This document shows positions 1 to 12,876 of a stretch of 64,000 nucleotides of DNA, piece after piece. The translations under genes and the position numbers were made by a program. The notes below the pieces were generated by a model. The model saw only the letters and a list, made by a program, of their open reading frames with translations. It was not told where the DNA came from and did not search any database. This stretch comes from Adiantum capillus-veneris (Eukaryota; Streptophyta; Polypodiopsida; Polypodiales; Pteridaceae): contig CM043943.1 in the NCBI GenBank assembly GCA_014529385.2, forward strand, positions 156,734,747 to 156,798,746. Reading direction: 5' to 3'. The stretch's first letter is position 1. Every line of letters begins with the position of its first letter.

Positions 1-1035
<1,035 letters not shown>

Positions 1036-2420
1036 CACCAGGCCTAGGCAAAAAAAAAAAAAGCAAGCACTGCAAGTCCATGGCAAATCTAACTGTGCCC
1101 ACCTGTGGAGAATCAAAATCGAACTCAAAAGGAGCAATAAGAATCTTGTTTGTGCTTTTTGCTTGTCCATTTGCCCGAGGGTAGCAGGAGCACGATTTTC
1201 AATAAAACATTTGTACATAGTTAGCAGAGTAGACACATACCTTTGCATGGGCAATAGCATCTAGAAATATGTAGGGCCACCACAGACCACTCTGTAAATA
1301 CTTCTAGGCAGTGATGTTGCCAGGGTAGTGACCGCCTGTAGGACAACTGTGGGCATCCTCTAGAATGCGCTCAATCTCATGGGAGGCTGAGGGATACACA
1401 CCTGCATAGGACTGTGGACACCATTCGGACTGGACTTGTATAGTTGCCCGCACTCGGGTAAATGTCTTAGTCTTCAAGAGCAATCTTCTCTTTGCGAAGG
1501 AGAGGCATTGTCGGGGTACATGTCAGTAGAAAGCACGTGTAAGACGTCCCCATAACCTTCTAGGGTTATGTCAACCCTAAGAAGGAAAAATCATTTCTGC
1601 AGCAGACTCACCTGAGTCTACTCTATACAAATGATCAGCCAACACATGGTTCTTACCGGGACGTAGGATAACCTCAAAATCAAATTGCTAGAATAGAGCC
1701 AACTAGTGCAAAAGCAGATCAGCTACTTGAGGTTTGCTGAGAAGGTAGAGAAGGGCATGATGATCAGTAACTACAGTGAAGTGTGCACCCAAAAGATAAT
1801 GGTGAAACTTCTGAAGTGCATAGACTATAGCTAGACCATCTCTTTTTTTGGTGCAAACAATCACTCTCAGCTGTGGTCAGGAGATGTGACTGGTGTAGTT
1901 AACCAGGCGATCCAGCTTGTACTCTGCGCTAGGATGAGTGAGGACAGCCTCCACAACAGTTAAGCTTCTGTTTGTATGAACATGGAAGGCAACCGACAAG
2001 TCTGGAGCAATGAAAATAAGAACTTCAAGGAGGCACTTCTTGAGCTAGGCGAAGGCTTGAGCTTCAGGCAGAGATCACTAGAAGGGTACACAAGCATTAG
2101 CATGCCTAGTCGAAGGCAAGGCAATATGAGCATCTATCCAAATAAAGGCCAATGATAACCTATAGAACTCTATAGTCCTTTGGAGCTGATGGGAGAAGGA
2201 AATCTCATAATAGCAATCATTTTGTCTAGATCAGGAGCATGGCCTTCAGCAAAGACAAGGTGGCAGCCCATAAGCGTACTTTGACATTATTGGGATTTAC
2301 CTTGAGCCGTACTTCCCAACACCTTCCAAAAATGTAAGCTAGCTGCAAGAGATGCTTTGTAAAGCTATTTACAAGGGTACAACAAAAAACCCCTCACGAT
2401 CTTCATGAAGCACAAAGCTC
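1036..2420 (-). pseudogene. Decayed Ty3/gypsy pol (RT end, RNase H, integrase)
   Basis: Read on the minus strand, from about 2400 down to 1040, the translation follows the order of a Ty3/gypsy pol. First comes the end of reverse transcriptase (LKVNPNNVK, then LMGCHLVFAEGHAPDLDK). Then comes RNase H, with HHYLLGAHFTVVTDHHALL near 1780 and RPGKNHVLADHL near 1650. An integrase HHCC zinc-binding remnant follows (EDAHSCPTGGHYPGN, then GLWWPYIF) near 1380-1280, and a poor integrase-core start. Several stops and frame changes interrupt it, so it cannot make a working polyprotein. No LTR could be paired with it. The family call rests on the domain order and RNase H wording; the exact edges are estimates. 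Confidence 0.8.
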
Positions 2421-3540
2421 TAGGACGACTTGAGAGATGAAGGTTAGAGACATCATACTTCTCAATGACACACATGAGAGCCCTGAACGGGGCCTACCGA
2501 GTTTGTATGGGAATCATTACACCAAAATACGTGTTGGACACTTCCCGTGTATAGGGGAGTCCCTACAAATTACTTCCCAAGGATCAGGAAGGGTGGCTAT
2601 CTTGTACAAACAAGGATACAGATCACAGTATGGGACTCAAAGGCCCGCTTTATGTGGATCAGACTAGAGCTATGTCAAGGGATCTTCTTATACGTCGATC
2701 TCTCCTACTTCGCCTCCTCAAGGTCGAAGTTTGCGCAAGTGGGAGGTGTTACAATGGAATGAGACCCAATAGAGCACGAGGGAGGGAGAGGGTGACACCC
2801 TCTCACCATATACACGTCTTGCAGAGGGGATCATGGAGTATTCTAGCTTGAAAGAAGTTTTCCTCACGGGAGACCTCGACAAGCGGACATAGAGCACGAA
2901 GTGTGAGACATACGACTTTTAGTCCGCAATGCTACACCCCCTTGATGAGACCAAAGTAGAGAGGTCTAAGAGACACGGCGACACCCACACTTTATGGATG
3001 ACACCTACTCAAATTAGGATCACAACATCGTCTCTTTATAAAATAACATGATGGCTTAGTGGCCAGATTCAAGATGCCTCACATATAATCCCGCTACCAA
3101 GTCTTAGAAGAAGGTAGCACAGTGGACTACATTTTCGGACCAGGCAGGTAGCGCATTTGATCACATCACTCACTATTTTCCTCACACTTAATGGTGATGG
3201 CCATACTTAACATCTCACTCTCTCATAACACCACCCCCACACCACATGCACCATCTACATGCACCCCACACACCACCGTAAACTTCTCACACGATTGACT
3301 GAAATCTACACTCAACACGTCTATGAGAGCATTTACAAGCTAGACCCCTCAGCAGCACTTGAGACACTCCTTACCCAGTTCTCTTCCATTTTTGCACACA
3401 TCAGCCCTCAATAGCTTCCCACACCATACTGACTCTGGCAGCACACTACACTCTGGGACTATGCCCAAAACCAGATGGTAAGAAGGACAAGTGCAAAGAG
3501 CCATACAAATGACTTCGTATGTAGCATGCACTAGCTGAGA
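2421..3540. other. Unassigned, possibly upstream part of the gypsy relic
   Basis: No intact gene seen. Short overlapping plus-strand frames at 2437-2851 are mutually shadowing and have no recognisable motif. If the gypsy pol relic to the left was once complete, its earlier RT would lie here on the minus strand, but I cannot read it convincingly. Confidence 0.3.
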
Positions 3541-3544
3541 TCAC

Positions 3545-4330
3545 TAATTGAGAGACTCCCAAACATACGAAGACCCTCACCCGCCATAAAACGCGGCAGT
3601 TTAAGGAGGCTCAAGGGCTAGAGTTGTACCACCTACTCATGAGCTACAATTCAGCCATGGGAGGCCGCCGACTATGGGAGCCCCGGCTACCCACCCCCGT
3701 TCAGGACTGACTATGCACAAAGACTCTAATAGGTGCCCGGAAAGCACCAATTCTAGAGCCTCCTGACCCACGCCCATTGTGACGGAGAAGAGGGCTATTC
3801 AGAGTTCGCAACAAGGCCGTTCCTCATATCACATAGGCATGCACGATATGAGCAACTCATTTTTGGGCAAGCACCCTTGCCCAATTCATTGACTTGCTCT
3901 TCAAAAAAACACTAGAAAGGTATTACCAACATAGTGGACTAGGCACATCAATGTGCCTATCCACAAGTTTGGGGAACACTCTTGACCCGAACAACTAGCG
4001 GACCATCATGATTGGCCACACATTGGCCAAACTCTATGGAACAGTGTTGGAGGCACAGTTGAGCTCATATGTAGAGAGCGAAGACATGAGAGCCACTGGA
4101 CATGCTAGTTTAGAAGAGCCTTTTCTATCATCAACTACTACTTTACTTTGCGCTACCAAATTGAATCTTGATTAGGCAAAGGTGCGGAAGAGGCGACTAC
4201 ATTGCTCCTTTGTCAATTTTCCAAAAGCCTTCGACACAATCCCACATGACAGACTCTTCCAATGCATGCACACTTGGAGTGTCATCAGAAATAATTTGGG
4301 AGATCTACTCTCTCTAAGAGTGTCATGAAA
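3545..4330 (+). pseudogene. LINE (non-LTR) reverse transcriptase relic
   Basis: The plus strand carries the middle of a non-LTR reverse transcriptase in several frames. RLWEPRLPTPVQD lies near 3660-3710. RTIMIGHTLAKLYGTVLEAQ lies near 3995-4060, followed by LSSYVESEDMRATGHASLEE. RT palm wording VNFPKAFDTIPHDRLFQ lies near 4215-4265; the D of AFD is the first catalytic aspartate of such enzymes, and the preceding position usually holds D-F-R/K-K-A-F-D. Frame breaks separate these blocks and the YxDD box is missing, so this is a fragment. A LINE 3' fragment at 28758-29206 may belong to the same family. Confidence 0.8.
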
Positions 4331-6144
4331 ATTAATTTCTAACCTTCTAAAAGTATTTTCCAACTTAATTTGGTCATTTAGGTCCGGGGAAATAAAAGAG
4401 AACAAGTGAAGTTGATTAAATCACTTATAGACCAGCTCGGTCAAAGGCTTGGGACCAAAGGAGAGAAGTCTACAAAAGAGAACGGATAATTGTTGTTTAG
4501 TCATCTCAGTCAAAGGTGCAGATCAAGGAAGTATGAATCTATCCCGAAAAACCTTGATCAAAGGTATAGAACAAAGGAGATTACCTAAAGCAATTATAAG
4601 AGTCTAAAAATAGAAACTAGCTATGTTAATTTCAAGTAATTAAAATCGCTCATTAGACTCCAAATATGAAGTCTGGGATGCTCTAGGGTAAATTTCTACC
4701 TTGCCACAGATAGTCTAAACTTAGCAAGTTTCGGAACTAGCTTCGTGGTGCCTCCAAAGCACTATGCTAAGGTTTTGCATAGAAGGTGAAGATCTCAAGC
4801 CAAAGGGTGAGTTTAACTTTTACCAGAGTCCATCCTAATTTAATTAGCAAGTAAGCTCTAGCCTGGGTCAGCTTTGTAAGCCTCCAAAGGATATTGCAAA
4901 GGTTTTGCATCCGAGCCGATAGAATTAAAGGTAAGTCTACAATTTTTAAAAGAGGAAAGCTAAAGTCTAAGATTAGATCAGCCCTTCCTTAATTAGAAAG
5001 TTGACTCTAGTCCTTCTCTTCTAAGTTTAGCTAAGCCACATGTCCCAAGTAGCTTACACTTGCTTTATATGAAGTTAGCAAGTGTGTGTTGAGTGTACAC
5101 TTACCAAGAAAAGTCAAAAGAGAAGAGCAAGGAAGGGGGGGAGGGGGGAAGGGGAGTTGTTCAAGTATAGCAAGGGGGGACATGTGCACTTAGTTGCATT
5201 TTGAAGGTTTACTCTTCATTGGACCATGTGATAGGCGTTCCATTTGGAAAATTTAGCAAGTGTGCAAGAGGGAAAAAGCAAGAGAGGCTCGTGGGGTTTT
5301 TGCACTCCTCTCTCTCATTTTTTCTTCATTCACACTCTCAAGTGCTCCTAGTAAAAAAATCGAGTCCTCTCTCTCATTCCCTCTCCATGGGAGCTCAAGA
5401 GGAAGTTTCTATGCTGAAGAGCTTGGCTATGGATGCAAATCCAAGCAAGTGAAAGTACTCCCTCTTCTTTATTATTCATGATAAGCTTAAAGCTTGCTCA
5501 TGGAGTAAGCATACTAGAAATTATTGCTTCTTTGCTTAAAAATTATTTCTCGTCACCCTCATCTACCTCTTTCCTTGCAGTTCTTTCTCCCCACTAGAGT
5601 GTTTAGGGCTTGGGAAGCACGGTTACACTATGGGATCATGAAGTTGATCATCTTCTTGGTTCGAGGAAAGCTCTGCAAGAGAACAAGCTTGTATTGTAAC
5701 TAAAGCTCTCTTTGATAGAATTATAATACAAAGTTCTTTTGGAGGGGGGACCGGCTCCAAGAAAATCATGTCCTCATTTTAAGCTCTTTTGTCCTTTTTG
5801 AAAACGCAGAGGACACACACATGTACACCGTTCTGTCTCATAGACCAAGTTGGCCTCTAGAAGAGGTTAACAAAGCTTTCTTTCTTCTCTCTCTCTCTCA
5901 ACGAAAAAAGAAAGAGGTTGCATTCTATTCATAGTTTTTTCGGATGCATATGGTATTTTTATGAGACGTATCTGATGTCCATCTATGGAAGAGTAAGGAA
6001 TGTTTTATCATACTTTGCCCTAGGTTTGGGGCACCCAATGCACCATATGGGTTCTTCTACTTAGTAATCTCTAATGATGTTTCATCCACTTCTTTATACC
6101 AACTTCTTACTACCTAGTCAATTGCGGCGACACGTGTAGCGCAC
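4331..6144. other. Unassigned intergenic DNA
   Basis: No recognisable gene. Features seen: a G-rich patch at about 5136-5156, a plus-strand open frame at 5201-5452 without motifs, and loosely repeated wording with GGTCAAAGG near 4440, 4510 and 4560 suggesting a degenerate local repeat. Possibly flanking or leader sequence of an old retroelement. Confidence 0.35.

Positions 6145-6202
<58 letters not shown>
6145..6202. repeat. (GA)n microsatellite
   Basis: About 27 nearly uninterrupted GA units, sitting 260 bp beyond the last exon of the minus-strand gene. It creates a spurious Ser/Leu-rich open frame on the minus strand. Confidence 0.97.
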
Positions 6203-6203
<1 letters not shown>

Positions 6204-6458
6204 GCTGGCTCTGTGCCGCCGCAATTGAGAAAAAACACAGAGAAAAGAAAGCATCCGAAAAGATGCTTCAAATTTGACCTTTTTTCAAAATCGTGTGCAC
6301 ATACTCTAGCCTCTATCAATAATTTGTGTCTTATGTTTCATGTTTTTTATGACAAATAAGGCGTCGTATGATATGTCACAGTATGGAATAGGTGTGAACA
6401 ATATTTTTTCCATATTTCCATGCCCGTTTGTGTTGCGTATGGAAAAAATATGATTCTA

Positions 6459-8638
6459 TCACTTGAAGCCCCTCAAAATGCCTAAATGGTGCCAATCCTG
6501 AAAACAAGTACAAGGTTGGAATAAACAGCAAGCCCGTAGGTTGAAACCTGTGAGTGCTGATACAAGCTGAGCCATCAGGGCAAGACTGAAAAACTGAAAG
6601 AACTGATACCAAGCCACACGGGTGAGACAGAGAAACTGAAAGAGTGATACAGCTAAGCCACACAGGGCCAACTGAAAACCTAAGTCTGAAACCTCTCTCC
6701 TTTGTAGTAAGAAAATTTATTCAAGCTTATAGTGTAGAAGGTCAGAAAAGAGTTACTTACAGCAAAAAGTGATAAGCCACCGGCACCATTTACAACAAGC
6801 CACCCAAAGCTAAGAAAAATGAACTGTACAATTGCAGACACAAAAACCAGAGACAAGACCTTGTAAATAGTGCAAAAAGTAACAAGCTTTTGAATGTAGT
6901 ATTCTACAAAGTTACAAAAACTAAAATAGGGGTATCATCTACCAATCTGCCGATAATGGTTGATACGTAAAAAGAGTTGGCGCCATTGCATCCCTTGGCA
7001 TCCCCCCATGCGGTTCCAATGTAGTAAATACCAAAAACCTTGAAGTTCCAAGCAAAGATAATAATTTCAGTGATGTAGTGAATGTTAGAACACAACTTGG
7101 AAGCAATGTTGCAGCAGACTGCAATCGTAGACAAGTATCGCAAGAACATTGAAACGAGCCCTACGTTCACAGGTTCCACTGTCCAATAACATGTAGAAGA
7201 TTAATTCTTTCGCTTGCGGTTAGCTATTATAACAACTTGTGCCTCACCACAGCAATCTTTTACTATGTAGACCATCTCAGTACTAGCTAGATAGTCAACA
7301 GACCGGGCAAGCCATATCATGCTTAGATATCACAGTCATCGGATGTCTACACAACCTAGGTTACAGAACTTCCATGATGTCACATCAGAGAATAAAAAAT
7401 TTTATTTGACAATATTTCCGTGTGGTTAACATATAAATTTTCAACAGTAACAGAGAAAATATGCCTTATGGTCGTTTACACATCTTTCTTCCAAAGCTTC
7501 AAGTCGAATTTGAAAGTTCAAAACCTTATTCGATCAAAAAAGTTAAGGGAAAAAAAGAATCTGTTGCAAATTTCTACAGTTCGTTCTCTTTCCCAGCCCC
7601 CAAACACCGTACTGCCTCAACAACCCTTTCAACTCTTAATTCTTCAGCATAAGAGGCCAAAAATAGCACATATGCTTTGGCTCCATCGTTCCCATAAAAC
7701 CTTGAGTGCTGAATAATTCAAAGATCAATGCGTCCGTAATGCTTCATACAAGGAGATTTCTCAAAACTAGGGGCTCCAAAATACTTAAAATAGGCCCCAT
7801 TGTATATAGCTCAAGTGCACTCACTGTAGAGGACAGAAAATACAATCTTGCCTTGAATAACTTGAAAAGGAAACTAAAACCAAAAAATCATACCACTGCA
7901 AGAATTGCTCCAACCCTTATCCAGTCCCTTACCCTGCTCTTTACATCAAATAAAAGACCTAAGATTGACAAGCAAGAACTTGATCAAAATGTAAAGAAGC
8001 AAAAAGCCAATAATCATCGTTGCATTAGCCATGTGACTCTTACCAAATAATGACTCTGGGAATAGGAGGAGTGCTATTCCAATAACAAATATGTATGCTC
8101 CTGTAAATGCGGCTACTTTTGAAGCCTTCCTCACGGATCTTATGTCAATTGCAAACCATGACTTGAGCCCATCAATTGACGTTGTAGAAGGAAATTGATC
8201 ATGGTTACTCTTCGAAGGTAAGAACCTAAAGTTCTGATTACAGGCATCAAAAGCCCTGAACAAGAAAGAAAAAGAGTTTACTAAGTAAATTAAGATTAAC
8301 TGCATCACTAGTAAAAGTTTCAAACATATGTACAAGAAAGTTGATTTTATGCAATGAACAGTACTCTAATGCTAATGCGTTTTACCTGACATTATCATCT
8401 GAGAAGACAGCTACTTTACACAAATAACCACCATCAAATGATGACGGTCTAGCATCATGGTCAGCAATGCTAAGTGCTTTTGATGTCAGTTTCCATGCAA
8501 AAATTACTGCATGTATATCCCCATGCCTACCAGCATGAGCTTTTCCTTCAAGCTGTCCAAGCACAATGATGTCACCGCTTGCCTGGATCGCAGCTCCTTC
8601 ATGAACATCTCCTTTAACCTTCAGAAACAATGGTACTC
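6459..8638 (-). CDS. MinC C-domain-like multi-pass membrane protein, six exons, 5' end missing
   Basis: Six minus-strand exons join in frame: 8386-8638, 8044-8255, 7897-7958, 6943-7038, 6761-6859 and 6459-6497 (stop TGA). Every intron is GT-AG and phases agree (2, 1, 0, 0, 0). The partial product is about 252 residues. Residues 8-62 read as the MinC C-terminal beta-helix (GDVHEGAAIQASGDIIVLGQ, then LEGKAHAGRHGD), a fold that binds MinD in bacteria. After a hydrophilic linker come hydrophobic spans near residues 128-153 (FTGAYIFVIGIALLLFPESL), 165-190 (DWIRVGAILAVFGIYYIGTA) and 205-236 (VLSLVFVSAIVQFIFLSFGW). Introns show it is eukaryotic, not a bacterial contaminant. A plastid membrane location and a link to plastid division are inference only. 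Earlier exons were not found up to 9370, where retroelement DNA begins; they may lie beyond it, or the gene may be truncated. Exon 6 is the least certain. Confidence 0.8.
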
Positions 8639-8649
8639 CTTGGTGGTGG

Positions 8650-9374
8650 CAAATTGGTAGGGGTTTAGTGTAATTAATCTACATTATATTAGTAGCTCGC
8701 ACACTAATTACAGGGTGATTAGAAAGAAAAAGATAGAAATGCTTGAGGTGACGATTAACAAACCTTGAAAGAGTTAACAGATGACATGATTAAAGATAGA
8801 AATAGTGGACAATTAGAGGAGTAAGAAGATGATTATGACAATAGTCAAGGTGAACAATTTAATGAGCGTAAATGCAAATATGTAAGGAGTGTGGAGAATG
8901 CTAGATTTCTAGAAATGTCCCATGTCACATGCACATTGGTTCGATCTGCCACGTGACGTACTACCACAACCTAGAGCCAATCCTTAGAAAAAGCCTACAG
9001 ATTTTGTAATCGTACCTCTACCTTGTGAAAATGAGTGTACGAGGTGTAGTCGAGTCCCATAACATTATTGGCAGCATCCAAACGGTTTAGAAAATCTCAA
9101 TATCGTCTACAAGAACTGGCTACAGCACTCTCATCTCTAGCCCTGGGATCGAAAAGATACGAAGGGGATGTAGAGGCTCAACACTACATGGAGTGTGTTG
9201 TGGGATTGTGTGACGGACTCAAGACTCTAGACCCAGATAGACTGATAATGCCACAAGTTCAAAACTCATATCATCCTGTAAAATAACTATAGGGGATAAG
9301 ATGAATAGACTGTGGTGGCAGATAAGCCAAGTATGTGATGGCCTGGCTATCACTCTTTTGTCTCTCTGTAACTG
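8650..9374. other. Intron or 5' flank of the MinC-like gene
   Basis: No exon recognised on either strand. A plus-strand open frame at 9068-9286 (72 codons) has no motif I know. On the minus strand this should hold the intron before the first exon found, or the truncation point of the gene. Confidence 0.35.
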
Positions 9375-9927
9375 GAAGGCACCACGTGTCAACTGAAACA
9401 AACTTTTAGCACTTCAAAACAGCTTGAGCTGAAAGAGAGATGGAATCCATACGAGTGACACGGAGTGGCAGAGTTTCACTCCCAGAGAGCAGTAGCCCCA
9501 AAACCCAGGTACCCCTTTCCGTATTTCTTTATATTGCTTCAACAAGGTACTAGTCCGAGGGCTTTGCTCTGCTTCCTCAACACTGGAATGCCAGAGAGTG
9601 GCCCCCCACGTACATGTTTAAAAGCCCTAGGCCTAAAAGCATCTGACATGAAAAGCTATGGCTCCTAAAAGCACCTAGTCCAAAAACACACGCCCAGAAG
9701 GCTGCTCCGCAATTTCCGGGTATGTCCGTACAATCCTGCCACGTTAGTGCCTTTCCGTGTTTTACAAGATTTCCGTGCAACCTTGCCACATCATGTTACG
9801 CAAGAGTTTTCTTCTGCTTTTAGGTTTTAGGCCCCTGGGCCATATCCTGTAAGTTTATCAAGATAAGGTTTAGAAACCCTAACCCCCCTCTATACTTTGA
9901 CTACTACGATGTCACCAACTTGTGACA
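9375..9927 (-). mobile_element. LTR of gypsy family H, copy 1 (left edge approximate)
   Basis: Shares an ordered series of blocks with 35611-36077 and, inverted, with 40386-40860: the CACGGAGTGGCAGAGTT block, a TTTCTTTAT-rich block, GAATGCC(C)AGAGAG, AAAAGC runs and a TTAGGCCCCTGGGCC block. The outer end reads TGTCACAAGTTGGTGACAT on the minus strand, starting at 9927. It lies downstream of the protease relic on the same strand, as a 3' LTR should. Confidence 0.65.
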
Positions 9928-11160
9928 CGAGGGTCATCTCACCCTGCATCGGAGCTCTTGATATTCCGGTGTAGCAAAGTTAGCCATCACACCTACACAA
10001 CGTTGATCTTTAAAGGGGTGTCTCGATGTACTAAGATCACATACCCAAGCAATCTCACCCACTTTGGAAGTATTTATGCACCAGATTCATGTGCTTCAAA
10101 ATCACAATGCAACACGTATGATTTCAGGTGCAATCACATAACATAGACATAAAATCCCCCATGAATACTCCCCCCGAGAACCTAAGTCCGGCCCAAGAGA
10201 TATTCAGAAGCCAGATATACAACCAAACGCTCCCCAAACTGCAGTCTGCATCGCTCGGAGGTTTCCACTTACAATTGAACACTCCCCAAGCTGCAACTTG
10301 CGTCATCCAAAGGTTTTCTAAATAGCATTAAAACCAGCATCAAAACCAGAATCAAGCAAACTTAATCTACGCCAAGACAAGTTCAAAACAGATTAATTCT
10401 AGGTCAAACAATTCTACAAACATTATTCTCAAACAGAATTCAAAAGTATTACAAAGCAAAGTTAGTATCATTATGGATTGGTCTCGGTCAGTCAAACTCG
10501 AAGGACGACTAGCTTTCCATTCTGCACCAAGGTGATTGTTCAATTCCAGATCTGAATGGTAGTATCATTCTTGCCATGCCAAGGCACGCCCAAAAGAGTG
10601 TCGCAATGCCCTAACTTGATGATGTGGAAGTCTACCTTGCCATGGTACCCTCGGATGGTGACCGAAAGAGGACCATAAGAGGCACAACTTTACTGGTTTG
10701 CCCTATGGCTGACTCGGCCTTCATTTTACCAGCAAACTGACCATATTCAAAGTCCATCCGCTTGAGGAACTTTGGATGGACGATATTATCGGTAGCTCCT
10801 AGGTCGAAGAAGATAGTGCCTTGAAGCCACTAATCTTTCCATATGCTCTCCACAATTCTTTGAAGTATCAAGTACAGAGACGCCGTAAATATCTCGAACA
10901 AGTCCTACTACAGTTTTGGTTTTCTTGGCAGGAGGTTACTCTGGTGTTTTATCTCCTTTATTGAGAGACATAGGAGGTGTGTCCCGTCTAAAAACATTTG
11001 AAGCATCGGTCTTTTTGTTGTCGAGTTTCTCGTTGGCGAAGTATCAAAAGAGGTCTTGCTGATTACGTCGAATTGTCACATGAATCACGAGAATTAGTAC
11101 ATTGTTGTCGAGGATTCTAGGTGTTTGTCGATGTTGCTAAATTGGCTTTATCTTACAGAA
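9928..11160 (-). pseudogene. Gypsy family H gag-end and protease relic with 3' tail
   Basis: On the minus strand a retropepsin is readable from about 10830 to 10500. FFDLGATDNIVHPKFLKRM matches the D-S/T-G-A active-site region of gypsy proteases, but the catalytic triad is D-L-G, so the usual S/T is lost. A frame change follows, then DFHIIKLGHCDTLLGVPW, the usual protease end that leads to RT. Instead of RT, the DNA runs on as about 570 bp of non-coding tail to the LTR at 9927. The same tail occurs at 34786-35261, so a protease followed directly by the 3' end may be a property of this family rather than one deletion. Confidence 0.7.
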
Positions 11161-11162
11161 AA

Positions 11163-11280
11163 AATTTCTAAATGAATTATTGGATTTAAAGGTGAAAGGG
11201 TTTTCTCGCTTGGAACACCAAGGAAAATAATTCTAAATGAATTATTGGAATTTTAAGTGAGAGGGTTTTTCTCACTGGAG
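11163..11280. repeat. 65-bp tandem duplication
   Basis: TCTAAATGAATTATTGGA begins at 11167 and again at 11232, followed in both copies by AGTGA/GGTGA, AGGGTTTT and CTC. The copies are diverged. Confidence 0.8.
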
Positions 11281-11284
11281 ACGT

Positions 11285-11590
11285 CCGAGTACAGAGTATT
11301 CCTAGTGCGTCGTTCAAAGTAATGACGGGAACACTGAGAACGGGAATATTTGTAAGGCCACCAGGAACGGATACTTCTGATGCGTCACATGGGATGGGTG
11401 ACAGGGAGCATCGAGAAGAAGTATCCGACCATCCGGGAACGAACACCTCTGATGCATCATAGGATGGGTGACATAGAGCATCGCGAAGGAGATTGTACCG
11501 TAAGTTCGGTAGGAAAGGACTAGGTGATGGGTATTCCTGATGCGTCACAAGGTGGGTGACGGGTGCATCGGAAAGGGAATATCCATAGTG
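11285..11590. repeat. Degenerate ~80-bp tandem repeat, four copies
   Basis: Units start with GTATTCCTAGTGCGTC (11290), ATACTTCTGATGCGTC (11371), ACACCTCTGATGCATC (11444) and GTATTCCTGATGCGTC (11528). Each is followed by (A)GGTGGGTGAC and a GCATCG motif. Spacing is about 75-84 bp. On the minus strand it gives a long but meaningless open frame (11186-11749). Confidence 0.8.
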
Positions 11591-12876
11591 TGCACAAGGA
11601 AAAAGCAAGCACTTGAATGAAGATGGGTTCATAGGAAACTTTGAGGAAAAACAGATGCTTTTTGAGAAAGCGGGATTGCTTTTCAGGAAAGCAGAAGCTT
11701 TCCCGCAAGGAAGTCTATGTCTGCATTGCAACTGTGCATGTGATTGCATCCAGGGACGCCTGGGAAGTGCTGTGAAAGCATTGTTTTTAACTTATAAGGT
11801 TTTATTGAGTTTTTGGGCAAGTTCACACTATTTTTAAAATACGCCGGCCGCCCACTTAATAAGTGGGCAGCCATCTGATAAATAAGGCAACAGATCAGCC
11901 AGCGTTTTCTCTCTCTCTTTTTCTGGCAGAACGGAAAAAAAAAATGAAAAAAAAAATTAAAAGATGAAAAAAAAAAAAACGGCCGCGATCTCTACGCGAG
12001 TAGCTATTCGTGCCCGTGGCTAAGAGCTATAAAAGCATCACATGCCCTCACTCAGAGAGGAGGACCAATCTTTGCAAGGAGGAGATGCTGCTGCAAATTT
12101 CTGCCGTAAAGAAGACGTTGCCGGTGATGCCCATGGCTGCCCCAAGTGTACCAGATGTCGCCAAGACCCAGTGCGCGAGTTCCCTCGCGAAGAAGTGCCT
12201 ACGAAGCGTGTTTCCATCGCGACAAGTTGCTGTTTTTCTCTGTTTTCAGCCCATAAACGTCGTAGACGCGTAGACGGGACTGACTTACGAGAAGGAACCC
12301 GAGAACACACCTCTTTTGTGTGTAGGATTGGAAGAGAGGATTTTCTATGGAGAGATCTCTTCCGAAGAATTGCTTTTCGAGAATCGAGTTGCGTTTCGAG
12401 CGTCGAGACTTTGAAGGTAACGATTTTCATGTTCTGATCTTTGAGTATTTGATTGCAGGTGTACTTCCTCTTCGTGAGGGAGTAGGAGCAGAGGAAGGCA
12501 TGAGCCTCTGCAGGAGAAAAGCGCTCTGAGTAACTAGAGCCAGATCAGCCCAAGGGTTTCGTACCCGAGTTTGGGAAGTAGATCCACGGATCGGAAAGAG
12601 GTAGTCTCTCAAGTTGTGATCCGGAAGTTGGGATTCCCAAGTAAGGACTTCGTGTCCGGGAAATCAGAGTTGTTCTGCGGGAAGAGGACTCTGGAAAGAG
12701 AGTTGGAAAAGAGTTGCAGGGATGCCATGCCCGGAGTCTGGAAGGTGAGATCCAGAGGCGAGAACCTTGATTCTCGAGGAATTGGAATAAGGAACGGAAG
12801 TTCCTTGGAATAGGGTTTTGCCCTAGGAATCGGAAGCTGAGGCTTCCGAGAACCATCAAGTCTTATTCTAGAACAA
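11591..12876 (+). other. Probable body of the family F 5' LTR and its 5' flank
   Basis: No protein gene supported: overlapping frames at 12010-12530 on both strands look like shadows. A short palindrome, GCCCACTTAATAAGTGGGC, sits at about 11849-11867. A TATA-like GCTATAAAAGC lies at 12027, upstream of the LTR end defined at 13098, which fits a retroelement promoter. The LTR start could not be fixed because the right-hand copy is truncated. Confidence 0.4.

Noticed and set aside
6110-6319. Ser/Leu-repeat open frame, minus strand
   Set aside because: Produced by the (GA)n microsatellite; flanks show no coding signal.
6459-8638. Bacterial contamination carrying minC
   Set aside because: Interrupted by five GT-AG introns and flanked by plant repeats.
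11285-11590. Regularly spaced repeats that could be mistaken for a CRISPR array
   Set aside because: The repeats are contiguous and degenerate, with no unique spacers, and everything around them is plant nuclear DNA.
11186-11749. 187-codon minus-strand frame
   Set aside because: Spans two tandem arrays and has no domain; likely chance openness.
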